From: Borreliella valaisiana VS116
GTDB taxonomy: Bacteria; Spirochaetota; Spirochaetia; Borreliales; Borreliaceae
Length of the DNA: 64,000 nt
Direction: 5' to 3'
Assembly (NCBI RefSeq): GCF_000170955.2
Contig: NZ_ABCY02000001.1
Location: forward strand, 496,001 to 560,000
The notes under the pieces were generated by a model that was not told the origin of the DNA, made no database searches, and was given only the letters and a program-made list of their open reading frames with translations. A program made the position numbers and the translations under genes. Positions 45,838 through 54,585 of the stretch are shown here, in pieces; position 1 is the first letter of the stretch, and every line of letters starts with the position of its first letter.

Positions 45838-46435
45838 TATTATATTTTAGTAGTTCTAATAATATTTTTTTAAGTTTTTTATCGTAAAATTTGTCTTTTG
45901 CCCATTTTCCAGTCAAATCATATATTGTTGGGGCAGATCCTCTTTTAACAAGGTAAAATCTAGGATCAACCACATTTGAGTTAATATTTTGTTTTGATGC
46001 ATAAGCTTTTAAGTGTTGAATATGAGCTTTAATTCCTTCTGTAATATTAGAAAAAGAATTTCCTTTTGTAAGGTTGTTAGTAGCACCTATTCCTGAAAAA
46101 TTGTGTTGTTCTTTTGAAACTATTCCATTAAATTTTAGAGCTCCTGTTTCTAGTAGCATTTGAGCATATGCAATGTCGTAATTAATTCCTTCAATCAAAG
46201 ATTCATCTATGTAAGTTTTAGCAATAGTATTTACATAGTTTTTGTCAAGGTCTGGATTTATTTCTAGAGTATATTTTACAAGGTCTTCCAGTTGAGTTTT
46301 TCCTCTACTTATTAAAAAGGGAATATATTTTTCTTTTTCTATTTCAATACTTATTTCGATTATTTCTTCATTGCTATAAGCTTTATTTGTTAAAAAGATG
46401 TTGATCATTACAAACAGCAAGAGTTTTTTTATCAT
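45821..46435 (-). CDS. Exported glucosaminidase-domain protein
   Basis: The 204-residue protein has a signal peptide (residues 1-21, ending KAYS) and a mannosyl-glycoprotein endo-beta-N-acetylglucosaminidase-like domain: AYAQMLLETGALKF with E96 as likely catalytic acid, HNFSGIGATN and GIKAHIQHLKAYA. It probably cleaves peptidoglycan glycan strands in the periplasm. It sits between two genes on the same strand, separated by two bases from the upstream one. Confidence 0.82.
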   Translation of the reverse strand: MIKKLLLFVMINIFLTNKAYSNEEIIEISIEIEKEKYIPFLISRGKTQLEDLVKYTLEINPDLDKNYVNTIAKTYIDESLIEGINYDIAYAQMLLETGALKFNGIVSKEQHNFSGIGATNNLTKGNSFSNITEGIKAHIQHLKAYASKQNINSNVVDPRFYLVKRGSAPTIYDLTGKWAKDKFYDKKLKKILLELLKYNNANKS

Positions 46436-46437
46436 TA

Positions 46438-47736
46438 TTATTTTTCCTCTTCAATAAATTTGTTAATTTCAGTAACTACATAATTGAATTTTGATAGCAT
46501 TGATTTTTTGTTTTTTAAAAAATTAAAACTTTTTAAATAGTTCCTGCTAAAAATAAGATCAGAAATTTCTGCAATATTACTTATGTATATTGGCTTTATA
46601 GAATTTATATTAGTAGCTTTTATAGGAAGTTCCTTTTCATTTTCTTTTAAAATTAGTTGTAAGTTTTTTAAGTTTCTTATTGTTTGTGGTTTGCCCCCTA
46701 TATTAATATATTTTGTTATATTTGTGTTTTTTTCAAGGATAAAATTAGCAATATTTGCTTGATTTCCCATCGTAATTAACGTTAGTTTATTAAGGTTCAT
46801 TTTTGAATTTAAAAATTTTAAATTTTGGCTTGATTTTGCGAGTTCAATAATGTTTTGAATATCATTTTCAGTAGATGCGATATCAGCTTTTTCATTAAAG
46901 ATATTAGCGGGTTCAATTAAATAGCTAATGCTTTTGTTGATTGCATAGCTAAATATACTTTTATGGCTGTTTTTAATAAAATCGTAGCTTTTCATATGTT
47001 TGTATTTTGGTGAATATAAATAAACAATTTTTCCTTTCTTAACAAGCCTGCTGATTAAGGATTTAAACATTGAATCGTGAGAATAATAAGGAAGTATAAG
47101 TAAAATAGAATCATATAGTTTTTGGTTATCGCTAATGAAAGCTTGTTTATATACATTATTCTGCTTTGGTAAATAGTTCATTTCGTTTATGAAAAAAGGA
47201 TTAAATTCATACAAAAGAAATGGATTTTGTTTTTTTAAACCCAAAGTTGAGCTTATAGGATACCAAATTGATAAGTTTAAATCATTTTTGTGATCTTTAA
47301 TTCTTATGAATCCAATTTGGTAGCTATTGTTTTCATCTTTGGGATAATTAACAAACAGTGCTAAGTATGAAAAAATGGTTGCAATAATAACAGTTAAAAT
47401 AGCAGGTATTACAAGTATTGTTTTTAGTAAAATTGAAAAAAATATTCCTTTTGATTTTTTTGCAGGATTGCTGTTACTATTACGCCTTCTTCTTCTATTT
47501 ACTATTGTTGTTATGTTTTTAAAGAAGGTGATTATCATAAAGATTAAGAATATACTGCCAATATATAGCATTAACGGTTTGATTTCTGTGAGGTATAAAG
47601 TTATTACAAAAAATGTACCTGGCAATATTATGAAATAGTCTTCATAAGTAAATTCTTTTTTAAAATTAAATAAATTTACTATTAAAAATATGCTAAAACT
47701 AGTTAAGAAAATGAGTTCATAAATTTGCGTATCCAT
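46438..47736 (-). CDS. Polytopic membrane protein with alpha/beta-hydrolase-like domain
   Basis: The 432-residue protein starts with about four membrane helices (to residue 135), then a soluble domain whose LNLSIWYPIS and LITMGNQANIANFIL segments recall alpha/beta hydrolases of the platelet-activating-factor acetylhydrolase type. The nucleophile elbow (normally GxSxG) reads MGNQA, so the serine seems lost. The fold call is by eye and the role unknown. It is the first gene of a three-gene minus-strand run. Confidence 0.5.
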   Translation of the reverse strand: MDTQIYELIFLTSFSIFLIVNLFNFKKEFTYEDYFIILPGTFFVITLYLTEIKPLMLYIGSIFLIFMIITFFKNITTIVNRRRRRNSNSNPAKKSKGIFFSILLKTILVIPAILTVIIATIFSYLALFVNYPKDENNSYQIGFIRIKDHKNDLNLSIWYPISSTLGLKKQNPFLLYEFNPFFINEMNYLPKQNNVYKQAFISDNQKLYDSILLILPYYSHDSMFKSLISRLVKKGKIVYLYSPKYKHMKSYDFIKNSHKSIFSYAINKSISYLIEPANIFNEKADIASTENDIQNIIELAKSSQNLKFLNSKMNLNKLTLITMGNQANIANFILEKNTNITKYINIGGKPQTIRNLKNLQLILKENEKELPIKATNINSIKPIYISNIAEISDLIFSRNYLKSFNFLKNKKSMLSKFNYVVTEINKFIEEEK

Positions 47737-47863
47737 AAAAATAATTTTTCCTTAAATAATTATAAGCATAAAAGTGCTTTTTCCAAAATAGTTTACAGAA
47801 TTGCTTATTAAATAGTGTTAATTTAATTTCAGATTTAAGGGATGTGATTAAGAGAGTTTAGTT

Positions 47864-47892
47864 TTGTTTAATATAAAATGTTGTGCTAAAAT
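47864..47892 (+). promoter_or_regulatory. Predicted promoter of the PhnP-like gene
   Basis: TTGTTT at 47864-47869 and TAAAAT at 47887-47892 are 17 bases apart. A start near 47899 leaves a leader of about 26 bases. The genes to 53046 could be one transcript. Confidence 0.5.
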
Positions 47893-47924
47893 AAATTATG
47901 TTTACAGGCGAAAGGTAGTAACAT

Positions 47925-48686
47925 ATGGTCGGAACCTTTTTAGGAACTGGGGCTTCAAGTGGTGTTCCTATGTTAAATTGTAGCTGTAGAGTCTGTGCTT
48001 CAAGTTTTAGCAAAAATAAAAGATTGAGAAGTTCTTTTTTTCTTAGGCTATCTTCTGGCATCAAATTGTTGATTGATACAGGTCCTGATATTAGGCAACA
48101 ACTTTTAAGAGAAAAAATAGATAAGCTTGATTTAGTGCTTTATACCCATGAACATTATGATCATATTATGGGTTTTGATGATATTAAGTTTTATACACGA
48201 GATGTTCCTTTAAACATTTATGCTAGAGATACTACTATGGTTCACATAATGAATGCTTTTTCGCATAATTTTTCATCCAAACCTTCTGTAAGTGGAAAGG
48301 CGGACGTTATTCCTAATGTGATTAGAGATTTTGAGCCCATTTTTTTTAAAGGTTTAAAGATAATACCAATTCCCTTGATTCATGGAGAGATAATTAGTTT
48401 AGGTTATAGGGTAGGCAATTTAGCGTATCTTACTGATGTTAAATTTATTCCTGAAGCTTCCTATGATTATTTAAAAAATTTAGATCTACTTATAATAGAT
48501 GCTATGAGGATTAAGCCTCATCCTGCTCATTTAAATTTTTCAGAGGCTGTTTGTGAGGTTAAAAAAATCAATCCCAAAATTTCTTATTTTACACATATTG
48601 CACACGATATAATGCATGAAGAATTTGAATATTTAGAAAAAGACAATATCTATTTAGCTTATGATGGATTAAAGATTTATATTTGA
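47925..48686 (+). CDS. PhnP-like metallo-beta-lactamase-fold hydrolase
   Basis: The 253-residue protein has the metal-binding THEHYDH motif (H75, H77, D79, H80), GTGASSGVP at the start, and a Cys cluster (C19, C21, C24) like the structural zinc site of PhnP. PhnP is a cyclic phosphodiesterase; this genome region has no other phn genes, so the true substrate is more likely another small phosphodiester or a nucleotide. Confidence 0.82.
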   Translation: MVGTFLGTGASSGVPMLNCSCRVCASSFSKNKRLRSSFFLRLSSGIKLLIDTGPDIRQQLLREKIDKLDLVLYTHEHYDHIMGFDDIKFYTRDVPLNIYARDTTMVHIMNAFSHNFSSKPSVSGKADVIPNVIRDFEPIFFKGLKIIPIPLIHGEIISLGYRVGNLAYLTDVKFIPEASYDYLKNLDLLIIDAMRIKPHPAHLNFSEAVCEVKKINPKISYFTHIAHDIMHEEFEYLEKDNIYLAYDGLKIYI

Positions 48687-48706
48687 TTTAAGTTTAGTGA
48701 GGATTT

Positions 48707-49474
48707 ATGAAATTAATTTCATGGAATGTAAATGGAATTAGAGCTGTTTTAAAGAAAGGTTTTCTTGAGTTTGTAAAAGAATATGCCCCAGATATTTTAT
48801 GTGTTCAAGAAACTAAAGCTTTAAGAGAACAGTTGCCAAAGGATTTAATTCTTGAAAATTATTATTCTTATTTTTCAAAGTCAAAGATTAAAGGTTATAG
48901 TGGTGTTTGTATTTACTCTAAAGTTGAGCCTATTGCTGTAAATTTTCTTGGAAAAGAAATTTTTGACAATGAAGGCAGAGGTATAATAGCCTATTATGAT
49001 GATTTTGTATTGATTAATGGTTATTTTCCCAATTCTCAAGCTTTAAGAAGAAGGCTTGTTTATAAACTTGATTTTTTATCGTATATTGAGAATTTGATAG
49101 ATTCTCTTGTAAATGGTGGAAAAAATGTAGTAATTTGTGGTGATTTTAATATTGCTCATACTGAGATTGACCTTATAAGCCCCGATTCTAATAGAGACTC
49201 TCCCGGATATTATATTGAAGAAACGACTTGGATAGATAATTTTTTAAACAAAGGATATGTAGATACATTTAGGATATTTAATAAGGAGCCTGGTTATTAT
49301 ACTTGGTGGAACTATAGAACAGGAGCTAGGGAGAAAAATATGGGTTGGAGAATTGATTATTTTGTTGTTAATGAATTTTTTAAGAGAAATGTTAAAAAAT
49401 CTCTAATTTTAGACAAAGTAATGGGAAGTGACCATTGTCCTGTTTTTTTAGAGTTGGCTGATGTAGTTAGTTAA
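48707..49474 (+). CDS. xthA: Exodeoxyribonuclease III (AP endonuclease)
   Basis: This enzyme cuts DNA at abasic sites in base excision repair. The 255-residue protein has SWNVNGIRA, CVQETKA, GYSGVCIYSK, GDFNIAHTEID and the C-terminal GSDHCPV with its catalytic Asp-His. AGTGAGGA precedes the ATG. It follows the PhnP-like gene by 20 bases. Confidence 0.95.
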   Translation: MKLISWNVNGIRAVLKKGFLEFVKEYAPDILCVQETKALREQLPKDLILENYYSYFSKSKIKGYSGVCIYSKVEPIAVNFLGKEIFDNEGRGIIAYYDDFVLINGYFPNSQALRRRLVYKLDFLSYIENLIDSLVNGGKNVVICGDFNIAHTEIDLISPDSNRDSPGYYIEETTWIDNFLNKGYVDTFRIFNKEPGYYTWWNYRTGAREKNMGWRIDYFVVNEFFKRNVKKSLILDKVMGSDHCPVFLELADVVS

Positions 49475-49490
49475 AGGGGAGGAAGTTGGA

Positions 49491-50264
49491 TTGAAAAAAA
49501 ACATTGCAATTTTTTATTTAATATTTGTTGTTACTTTTAGTTTTGGTATTAATTTAAATGATTTTGATTTTTATCGTAGTCTTGAAAAGGAAGAATTGAT
49601 GTTTCTTATTAATTTGCTAAAAAGAGAGCAACTTACTTTGGCAAATAGTTGTGCTTTAGAGTATATTGAGTTAGCTCATAAGGCGTTAAAAGAAAAAAAT
49701 ATAAATTCATTATTTAAAAATAACAAAGAATTAGTATTAGATAGTAATATTAATCATTTAAGACAATCTAAGGCTTATAACAATGCAAGGCTTATCTTTA
49801 GCGCTTCAAAGGATTTGAATACTTTGGTTCATATTGGCAAGGATGGACTTTTAAAAACTTTAGACGGAAGAAATGTAGGTGTTAATAATAATAAATTTAT
49901 TATTTTAGATTCTTTTTTGAATAACTATTTTTATGATGATGTGCCAAGTGAATATACTACTATTGAAATTTATAATAAAAGCATTTTAAAGCCTAATTTA
50001 AATAAATTTCTTCTAGATAAGCGCTCAAATCCTTTTGTTTATCTTGAAGATTTTAATAAAAACGTTTACTTAAATGATATTCCAAAATTAAGCAAAGAAG
50101 AGTTGTTGTTTTTATTTTATGAACTATTTCCAGCTTCTAAGCTAAAGAGTTTAAAAGATTGGAATGATTTTGGATTTTCATCTATTTTAAAAGCATTGAA
50201 TAAAATTTATTCTAAAAAAATAAATTCAATAAGAGGGAGTACAAATGAATTATCAAAGAATTAA
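49491..50264 (+). CDS. Exported hypothetical protein
   Basis: The 257-residue protein begins with TTG 49491 after a strong GGGGAGG. It has a signal peptide (to about residue 19) and then a mostly helical, Leu/Asn/Lys-rich body. I recognise no domain. It overlaps the M16 protease gene by 20 bases, which suggests a shared periplasmic context but not a function. Confidence 0.65.
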   Translation: MKKNIAIFYLIFVVTFSFGINLNDFDFYRSLEKEELMFLINLLKREQLTLANSCALEYIELAHKALKEKNINSLFKNNKELVLDSNINHLRQSKAYNNARLIFSASKDLNTLVHIGKDGLLKTLDGRNVGVNNNKFIILDSFLNNYFYDDVPSEYTTIEIYNKSILKPNLNKFLLDKRSNPFVYLEDFNKNVYLNDIPKLSKEELLFLFYELFPASKLKSLKDWNDFGFSSILKALNKIYSKKINSIRGSTNELSKN

Positions 50265-53046
50265 AAATTATTTTAAATTTACAGGTGTTTTCCTATTTTT
50301 TTTGTTTTCCTGTATTTCTAATGAGTTAAAGTTAGATAAAAGTTTGGTAAAGGGAAAGCTTGCTAATGGACTGAGGTATTACATTTATAAAAATCAAACC
50401 CCAAAGAATGCTGTTAATATGGGAATTGTCTTTAATGTAGGCTCTCTTAATGAAGAAGATAATGAGAGAGGCATAGCTCATTATCTTGAACATATGGCTT
50501 TTAATGGTACAAAAGATTATCCAGGAAATTCTATTATTGATGTTCTTAAAAAATTTGGAATGCAATTTGGTGCTGATATTAATGCTGCTACTAGTTTTGA
50601 TTTCACTTATTATAGGCTTGATTTGTCAGATGGTAATAATAAAGATGAAATTGATGAATCTATGAATATTTTGAGGAACTGGGTTTCTCAAATTAGTTTC
50701 ATGAAAGAAGAAATAGATCTTGAGCGCAATATTATTATTGAGGAAAAAAAGCTTGGTGAAACTTATCCTAGAAGGATTTATGAAAAAATGTATAAGTTTT
50801 TAGCAAGTGGAAGTATTTATGAATTTAGGGATCCTATTGGACTTGAAGAGCAGATTTTGTCGTTTCAGCAAGAAGATTTTAAAAAATTTTATCGAAAGTG
50901 GTATAGGCCAGAACTTGCAAGTGTTATTGTGGTAGGAGATATTGATCCTATAGAAATTGAAGAGAAAATAAAGAAACAATTTATTTCTTGGAAAAATCCA
51001 GCTGATAAAATTAAAAAGGTAAAAATAAATTTAGATGTAGCGTTTAAAGATAAGTTTTTACTTTTAGAAGATTTGGAAGTAGGGGAACCTGGTTTAATGT
51101 TCTTTAAAAAAGAGATTGTTAATCTTGTTAAGACTAAAGATGACGTTTTAAATGATCTTAAAAGGTCTTTATTGGCGACTCTTTTTGAAAATAGATTTTC
51201 TGAATTAAAGACTGCTGGAGTAAAGCATTTTAAAAATGTTTCAAATAAAGATTTTTTTTCATTAAAATCAGACGACAATACTATTGTTGCAAGATCGATT
51301 TCCTTAAATTTTAATTCAGATTATTTGAAAGAAGGAATAGAAGACTTTTTTTACGAGCTTGAGAGAATAAGAAAATTTGGATTTACCCAGGGTGAGTTTG
51401 AAAAAATTAGATCTCAATTTTTCAAATCTTTAGGATTAAGAAAAAAGAATATAAATAAAACAAATTCATGGACTATTTTTCAAGATTTAATAGATATTGC
51501 TATTGATGGTTCTAACAAATTCGATATGAGTGAATATTGTGATCTTTCTGTTAAATATTTGGAAAAACTTGATTTAAAGACAATAAATAATCTAGTAGGA
51601 AAAGAGTTCGATGTGAAAAATTGTGCAGTTTTTTATTCTTACTATGGGAAAGTACATCCTACTTTAGCTTTTGAAGATATTGATAATCTTCAAAAAATAG
51701 CTTTAAAAAGAGAATTTAAGTTTTATGAGAATGCTTCAATTGAAGGTAAATTTTTTAAAAAGTCTTTAGATAATAAGGATATTATTAAAGAAAATGAGCT
51801 TGAAAATAAAATTTCATCATTTATTCTTGAAAATGGGGTTGAAGTTTATTTTAAATATAATGATCAAAAAAAAGGTATAATTGATTTTAGTGCAACTTCT
51901 TGGGGCGGTTTACTCAATGAGGATTTAAGACTTATTCCTATTTTATCTTTTGCTCCTGGAGTAGTATCTGGTTCAGGGTATGGTGATTATTCTGCATTAC
52001 AGATTGAAAAATATTTATCAGATAAAGCTGTTTCTTTAAGTGTTGCTGTTGGAGCACAAGAATCATATATTACCGGAAGTTCAGATAAAAAAGATCTTGA
52101 AACTCTTTTTGAGCTTATATATTTTACTTTTAAGGAACCCAAAATAGATGATGTTTTTTTGCAAAATACTATTAATAATATAAAAGCATTAATAAAAAGT
52201 AATGAAAATAGTTCTAATTATCATTTTGAAAAAGCTATTAGTAAATTTTTAAACAATAATGATCCTAGATTTAGAGATACAAAAGATAGTGATTTAAAAT
52301 ATTTTACAAAAGAAAATATTTTATCTTTTTATAAGAAAAGGTTTACTTATGCGAATAATTTTAAGTTTGTCTTTGTTGGAGACTCAGATATTCAGACAAT
52401 AAAAGCTTATTCAAAGAAATATTTGGGTAATCTTGACTTTAAAAAAATAAGCGAGTATAAAGATTTAGATTATTCTTACAGTAAAAATTTTAATAAAATA
52501 GTTGTAAGAAAAGGAAAAAATTCAACTAGCTTTGCGTATGTAGTTTATCCTTTTAAATTTAATTATTCAGTAGAGGCCTCATTAAATTTCAATGCTTTAG
52601 CAGATCTTTTAACGGATGGTCTTATAAAAAATATTAGAGAAAAAATGTCTAGTGTTTATGCAATTCAAGCCTTTTTTGATTCCAATTTAAGAAAAAATGC
52701 AGATTCTGATGGCATTTTATCTATATTCTTTACTACTGAGCCTAAAGATCTGGATAATGTTTTAAATTCTATTAATAGCTATATGAATGAAAGGCAAAAG
52801 ATAGATTTTAATGATAAAGATTTTTCTTATGTTAAGAAAAATTATATTAAAAATACAAAAATAAATTCAGAGAAGAATAATTATTGGATTTCAAATATAT
52901 TGGCATCATTATCTTGGTATGGAGTATTCAAGAATAATTTTGGCGTTAAATTTGTAGAGACAAATTTAAGTAAAGATTTTATAAATGAATTTTTTAAGAA
53001 AATTAATCTTGATGAAAGAGCAGAAATATTATTAATACCCGAATAG
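50245..53046 (+). CDS. M16-family zinc metalloprotease, predicted lipoprotein
   Basis: The 933-residue protein has a signal with a spirochaetal lipobox (LFSC, C23), the inverted zinc motif HYLEH (H79, E82, H83) and a downstream ligand region (NIIIEEKKLGE). Its length fits a pitrilysin-type protein with active and inactive halves; the second half begins near residue 520. It probably degrades peptides in the periplasm or at the surface. A hairpin at 53063-53105 follows. Confidence 0.88.
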   Translation: MNYQRIKNYFKFTGVFLFFLFSCISNELKLDKSLVKGKLANGLRYYIYKNQTPKNAVNMGIVFNVGSLNEEDNERGIAHYLEHMAFNGTKDYPGNSIIDVLKKFGMQFGADINAATSFDFTYYRLDLSDGNNKDEIDESMNILRNWVSQISFMKEEIDLERNIIIEEKKLGETYPRRIYEKMYKFLASGSIYEFRDPIGLEEQILSFQQEDFKKFYRKWYRPELASVIVVGDIDPIEIEEKIKKQFISWKNPADKIKKVKINLDVAFKDKFLLLEDLEVGEPGLMFFKKEIVNLVKTKDDVLNDLKRSLLATLFENRFSELKTAGVKHFKNVSNKDFFSLKSDDNTIVARSISLNFNSDYLKEGIEDFFYELERIRKFGFTQGEFEKIRSQFFKSLGLRKKNINKTNSWTIFQDLIDIAIDGSNKFDMSEYCDLSVKYLEKLDLKTINNLVGKEFDVKNCAVFYSYYGKVHPTLAFEDIDNLQKIALKREFKFYENASIEGKFFKKSLDNKDIIKENELENKISSFILENGVEVYFKYNDQKKGIIDFSATSWGGLLNEDLRLIPILSFAPGVVSGSGYGDYSALQIEKYLSDKAVSLSVAVGAQESYITGSSDKKDLETLFELIYFTFKEPKIDDVFLQNTINNIKALIKSNENSSNYHFEKAISKFLNNNDPRFRDTKDSDLKYFTKENILSFYKKRFTYANNFKFVFVGDSDIQTIKAYSKKYLGNLDFKKISEYKDLDYSYSKNFNKIVVRKGKNSTSFAYVVYPFKFNYSVEASLNFNALADLLTDGLIKNIREKMSSVYAIQAFFDSNLRKNADSDGILSIFFTTEPKDLDNVLNSINSYMNERQKIDFNDKDFSYVKKNYIKNTKINSEKNNYWISNILASLSWYGVFKNNFGVKFVETNLSKDFINEFFKKINLDERAEILLIPE

Positions 53047-53062
53047 CTTATTCTATTTGAAA

Positions 53063-53105
53063 CAAAATTCTTGTTTTTTAATAAACTTAAAAAGCAAGAA
53101 TTTTG
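53063..53105 (+). terminator. Predicted intrinsic terminator shared by the protease gene and the tRNA cluster
   Basis: CAAAATTCTTG (53063-53073) and CAAGAATTTTG (53095-53105) form a perfect 11-bp stem; T and A runs inside can extend it. It lies between the convergent M16 gene and tRNA-Glu and may serve both directions. Confidence 0.6.
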
Positions 53106-53128
53106 AATATAATTTTTCCTTAGCGAGA

Positions 53129-53200
53129 CATCCTCTAGGGGAATCGAACCCCTCTTGCCAGGATGAAAACCTGGAGTCCTGACCGATAGACGAAGAGGAC
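53129..53200 (-). tRNA. tRNA-Glu (UUC)
   Basis: The minus strand folds into a cloverleaf: GTCCTCT pairs with AGAGGAT (one G-U), the anticodon loop is TTTTCAT (anticodon UUC), and the T loop is GTTCGATTC. CCA is not encoded. It is separated by five bases from tRNA-Lys(UUU) upstream. Confidence 0.95.
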
Positions 53201-53205
53201 AAAAG

Positions 53206-53278
53206 TGAGCTCAGTAGGACTCGAACCTACGACAAACGCCTTAAAAGGGCGCTGCTCTACCACCTGAGCTATGAGCCC
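53206..53278 (-). tRNA. tRNA-Lys (UUU)
   Basis: GGGCTCA pairs with TGAGCTC (one G-U), the D arm is AGCTCAGGTGGTAGAGC, the anticodon loop CTTTTAA gives UUU, and the T loop is GTTCGAGTC. No encoded CCA. Its promoter is at 53307-53335 and it is likely transcribed together with tRNA-Glu. Confidence 0.95.
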
Positions 53279-53306
53279 AAAAGTCATTTTATGACCATCG
53301 AAAGTA

Positions 53307-53335
53307 ATAATATATTTAATTTCCAATAATGTCAA
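53307..53335 (-). promoter_or_regulatory. Predicted promoter of tRNA-Lys(UUU)/tRNA-Glu
   Basis: On the minus strand consensus TTGACA (53330-53335) and TATTAT (53307-53312) are 17 bases apart. Transcription would start about 20 bases before the mature tRNA. Confidence 0.75.
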
Positions 53336-53386
53336 GTTAAATTGGCATAAAATTGATAATTTATACCAAAAAGGTACTTAACAATT

Positions 53387-53459
53387 TGAGCTGCACAGGA
53401 CTTGAACCTGTAACCAGCGGATTAAGAGTCCGATGCTCTACCACTTGAGCTAGCAGCCC
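53387..53459 (-). tRNA. tRNA-Lys (CUU)
   Basis: GGGCTGC pairs with GCAGCTC (one G-U), the anticodon loop is CTCTTAA (anticodon CUU), the D arm is AGCTCAAGTGGTAGAGC and the T loop is GTTCAAGTC. No encoded CCA. It lies between the TPR gene and the other two tRNAs and has its own promoter. Confidence 0.94.
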
Positions 53460-53482
53460 AGTTTATTAATTTACTAACAATA

Positions 53483-53511
53483 AGAATAATTTTTTATAAA
53501 TTGAATGTCAA
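53483..53511 (-). promoter_or_regulatory. Predicted promoter of tRNA-Lys(CUU)
   Basis: On the minus strand TTGACA (53506-53511) and TATTCT (53483-53488) are 17 bases apart. The -35 box overlaps the stop codon of the TPR gene. Confidence 0.7.
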
Positions 53512-54152
53512 GGAGTATTGTTGCTTTTTTTTAATTCTTCTAGTAAATTTTTTGCTTCTAGATTATTGGGATAGATTGTAAGAAGTTTAATTAGTGCCTC
53601 TTTTGCTAATATTTTATTTTTTGCATTTATTCTTGATCTTGCTAATTTTATTAATAGGTTTTGGTTATTAGGAGCAAATCGCAATGCATTTTCGTATGCA
53701 AAATCCGCTTCATTATATCTTTTTAGTTCATAAAAAGAATCTGCAATCAAATTATAAACTTTTATTATTCTTGCTCCTTTAGAATCAAGACTAATATATT
53801 CTTGAAAGTATTTTAATGCATTTTCATAATTTTTTTGGAAAAAATAAGCTTCTCCTAGTGCTTGAATAATTCTTATGTCATATTTTTTAATGCCAAGGCC
53901 TATAATCGCCTCTTTTTCGGCTCTTTTGTATTCTCCTATAGCTATTAAGCTCCATATTAAGATTGTTCTAGCATCTAAGTTGTTAGGATTTAACCGAATT
54001 TCTTCTAACGTGTTTAAAATAGCTTCTTTAAATTTTCCCTCTTTATAAAGAAGGAAAGAGTCTTCTTTTTCTTTAGGTTGTGATTGTCCAAATAATAAGC
54101 TTGAATTGGATAGCAGAATTAAAGTTATTTGTAATAGAAAAAAAAATTTCAT
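53508..54152 (-). CDS. Exported TPR-repeat protein
   Basis: The 214-residue protein has a signal peptide (residues 1-22, ending LLFG) and four or five tetratricopeptide repeats (for example GKFKEAILNTLEEIRLNPNN, and ALKYFQEYISLDSKGA). Such proteins are periplasmic adaptors. It overlaps the bactofilin gene by four bases (ATGA), which suggests a shared role in envelope or cell-shape assembly. Confidence 0.8.
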   Translation of the reverse strand: MKFFFLLQITLILLSNSSLLFGQSQPKEKEDSFLLYKEGKFKEAILNTLEEIRLNPNNLDARTILIWSLIAIGEYKRAEKEAIIGLGIKKYDIRIIQALGEAYFFQKNYENALKYFQEYISLDSKGARIIKVYNLIADSFYELKRYNEADFAYENALRFAPNNQNLLIKLARSRINAKNKILAKEALIKLLTIYPNNLEAKNLLEELKKSNNTP

Positions 54153-54505
54153 TCTTCAAAATCCTCCATTTCGCAATTCCCTTTAAATATTGCTCCAGAA
54201 TCAATAAAAAGTTCTTTGGTTTTAATGTTTCCTATTAATTTGCCGGTTTTGTATATTTTAATTGTTTCTAAAGCTTCAATATTTCCTTTTATTTTTCCAT
54301 GATTTAGTAAATGTTGGCATTTTATTTCAGCTTCAACATTAGCTTTTTCCCTTAGATAGATTGAGTTTGATGAATTTATTAAGCCTTTAAGCTTTCCTTC
54401 TATTATTATGGGCTTATTACTTTCAATATAACCTTCAAATTCAAAATTTTTTTTTATTACATTTTGAGTATTACTTTCTTCGAATTCTAAGCTGTCTATG
54501 CTCAT
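54149..54505 (-). CDS. Bactofilin-family protein (DUF583)
   Basis: Bactofilins are small beta-helical proteins that polymerise without nucleotide and organise cell shape or peptidoglycan synthesis. The 118-residue product has the repetitive core: GYIESNKPIIIEGKLKGLIN, AEIKCQHLLNHGKIKGNIEA, KTGKLIGNIKTKELFID. No membrane segment. AGAGG lies before the ATG, downstream of a strong hairpin. Confidence 0.85.
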   Translation of the reverse strand: MSIDSLEFEESNTQNVIKKNFEFEGYIESNKPIIIEGKLKGLINSSNSIYLREKANVEAEIKCQHLLNHGKIKGNIEALETIKIYKTGKLIGNIKTKELFIDSGAIFKGNCEMEDFEE

Positions 54506-54515
54506 TAAAACCTCT

Positions 54516-54551
54516 AAAAATAAATGCTTATAAGTTAAAGCATTTATTTTT
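54516..54551 (-). terminator. Perfect 14-bp hairpin between the Bax-inhibitor gene and the bactofilin gene
   Basis: AAAAATAAATGCTT (54516-54529) and AAGCATTTATTTTT (54538-54551) are exact reverse complements with an eight-base loop. On the minus strand the stem ends in TTTTT and the AGAGG of the bactofilin gene follows at once. It may terminate or attenuate fusA-bax1 transcription, or protect the downstream mRNA. Confidence 0.55.
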
Positions 54552-54585
54552 GATTGAATTTTTATAAAAATATTTTATTATTATT

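Noticed and set aside
53135..53335. 66-codon open frame on the minus strand reading through tRNA genes
   Set aside because: It covers tRNA-Glu and tRNA-Lys; peptides of the type GLIAQVVEQRPF are typical false translations of tRNA genes.
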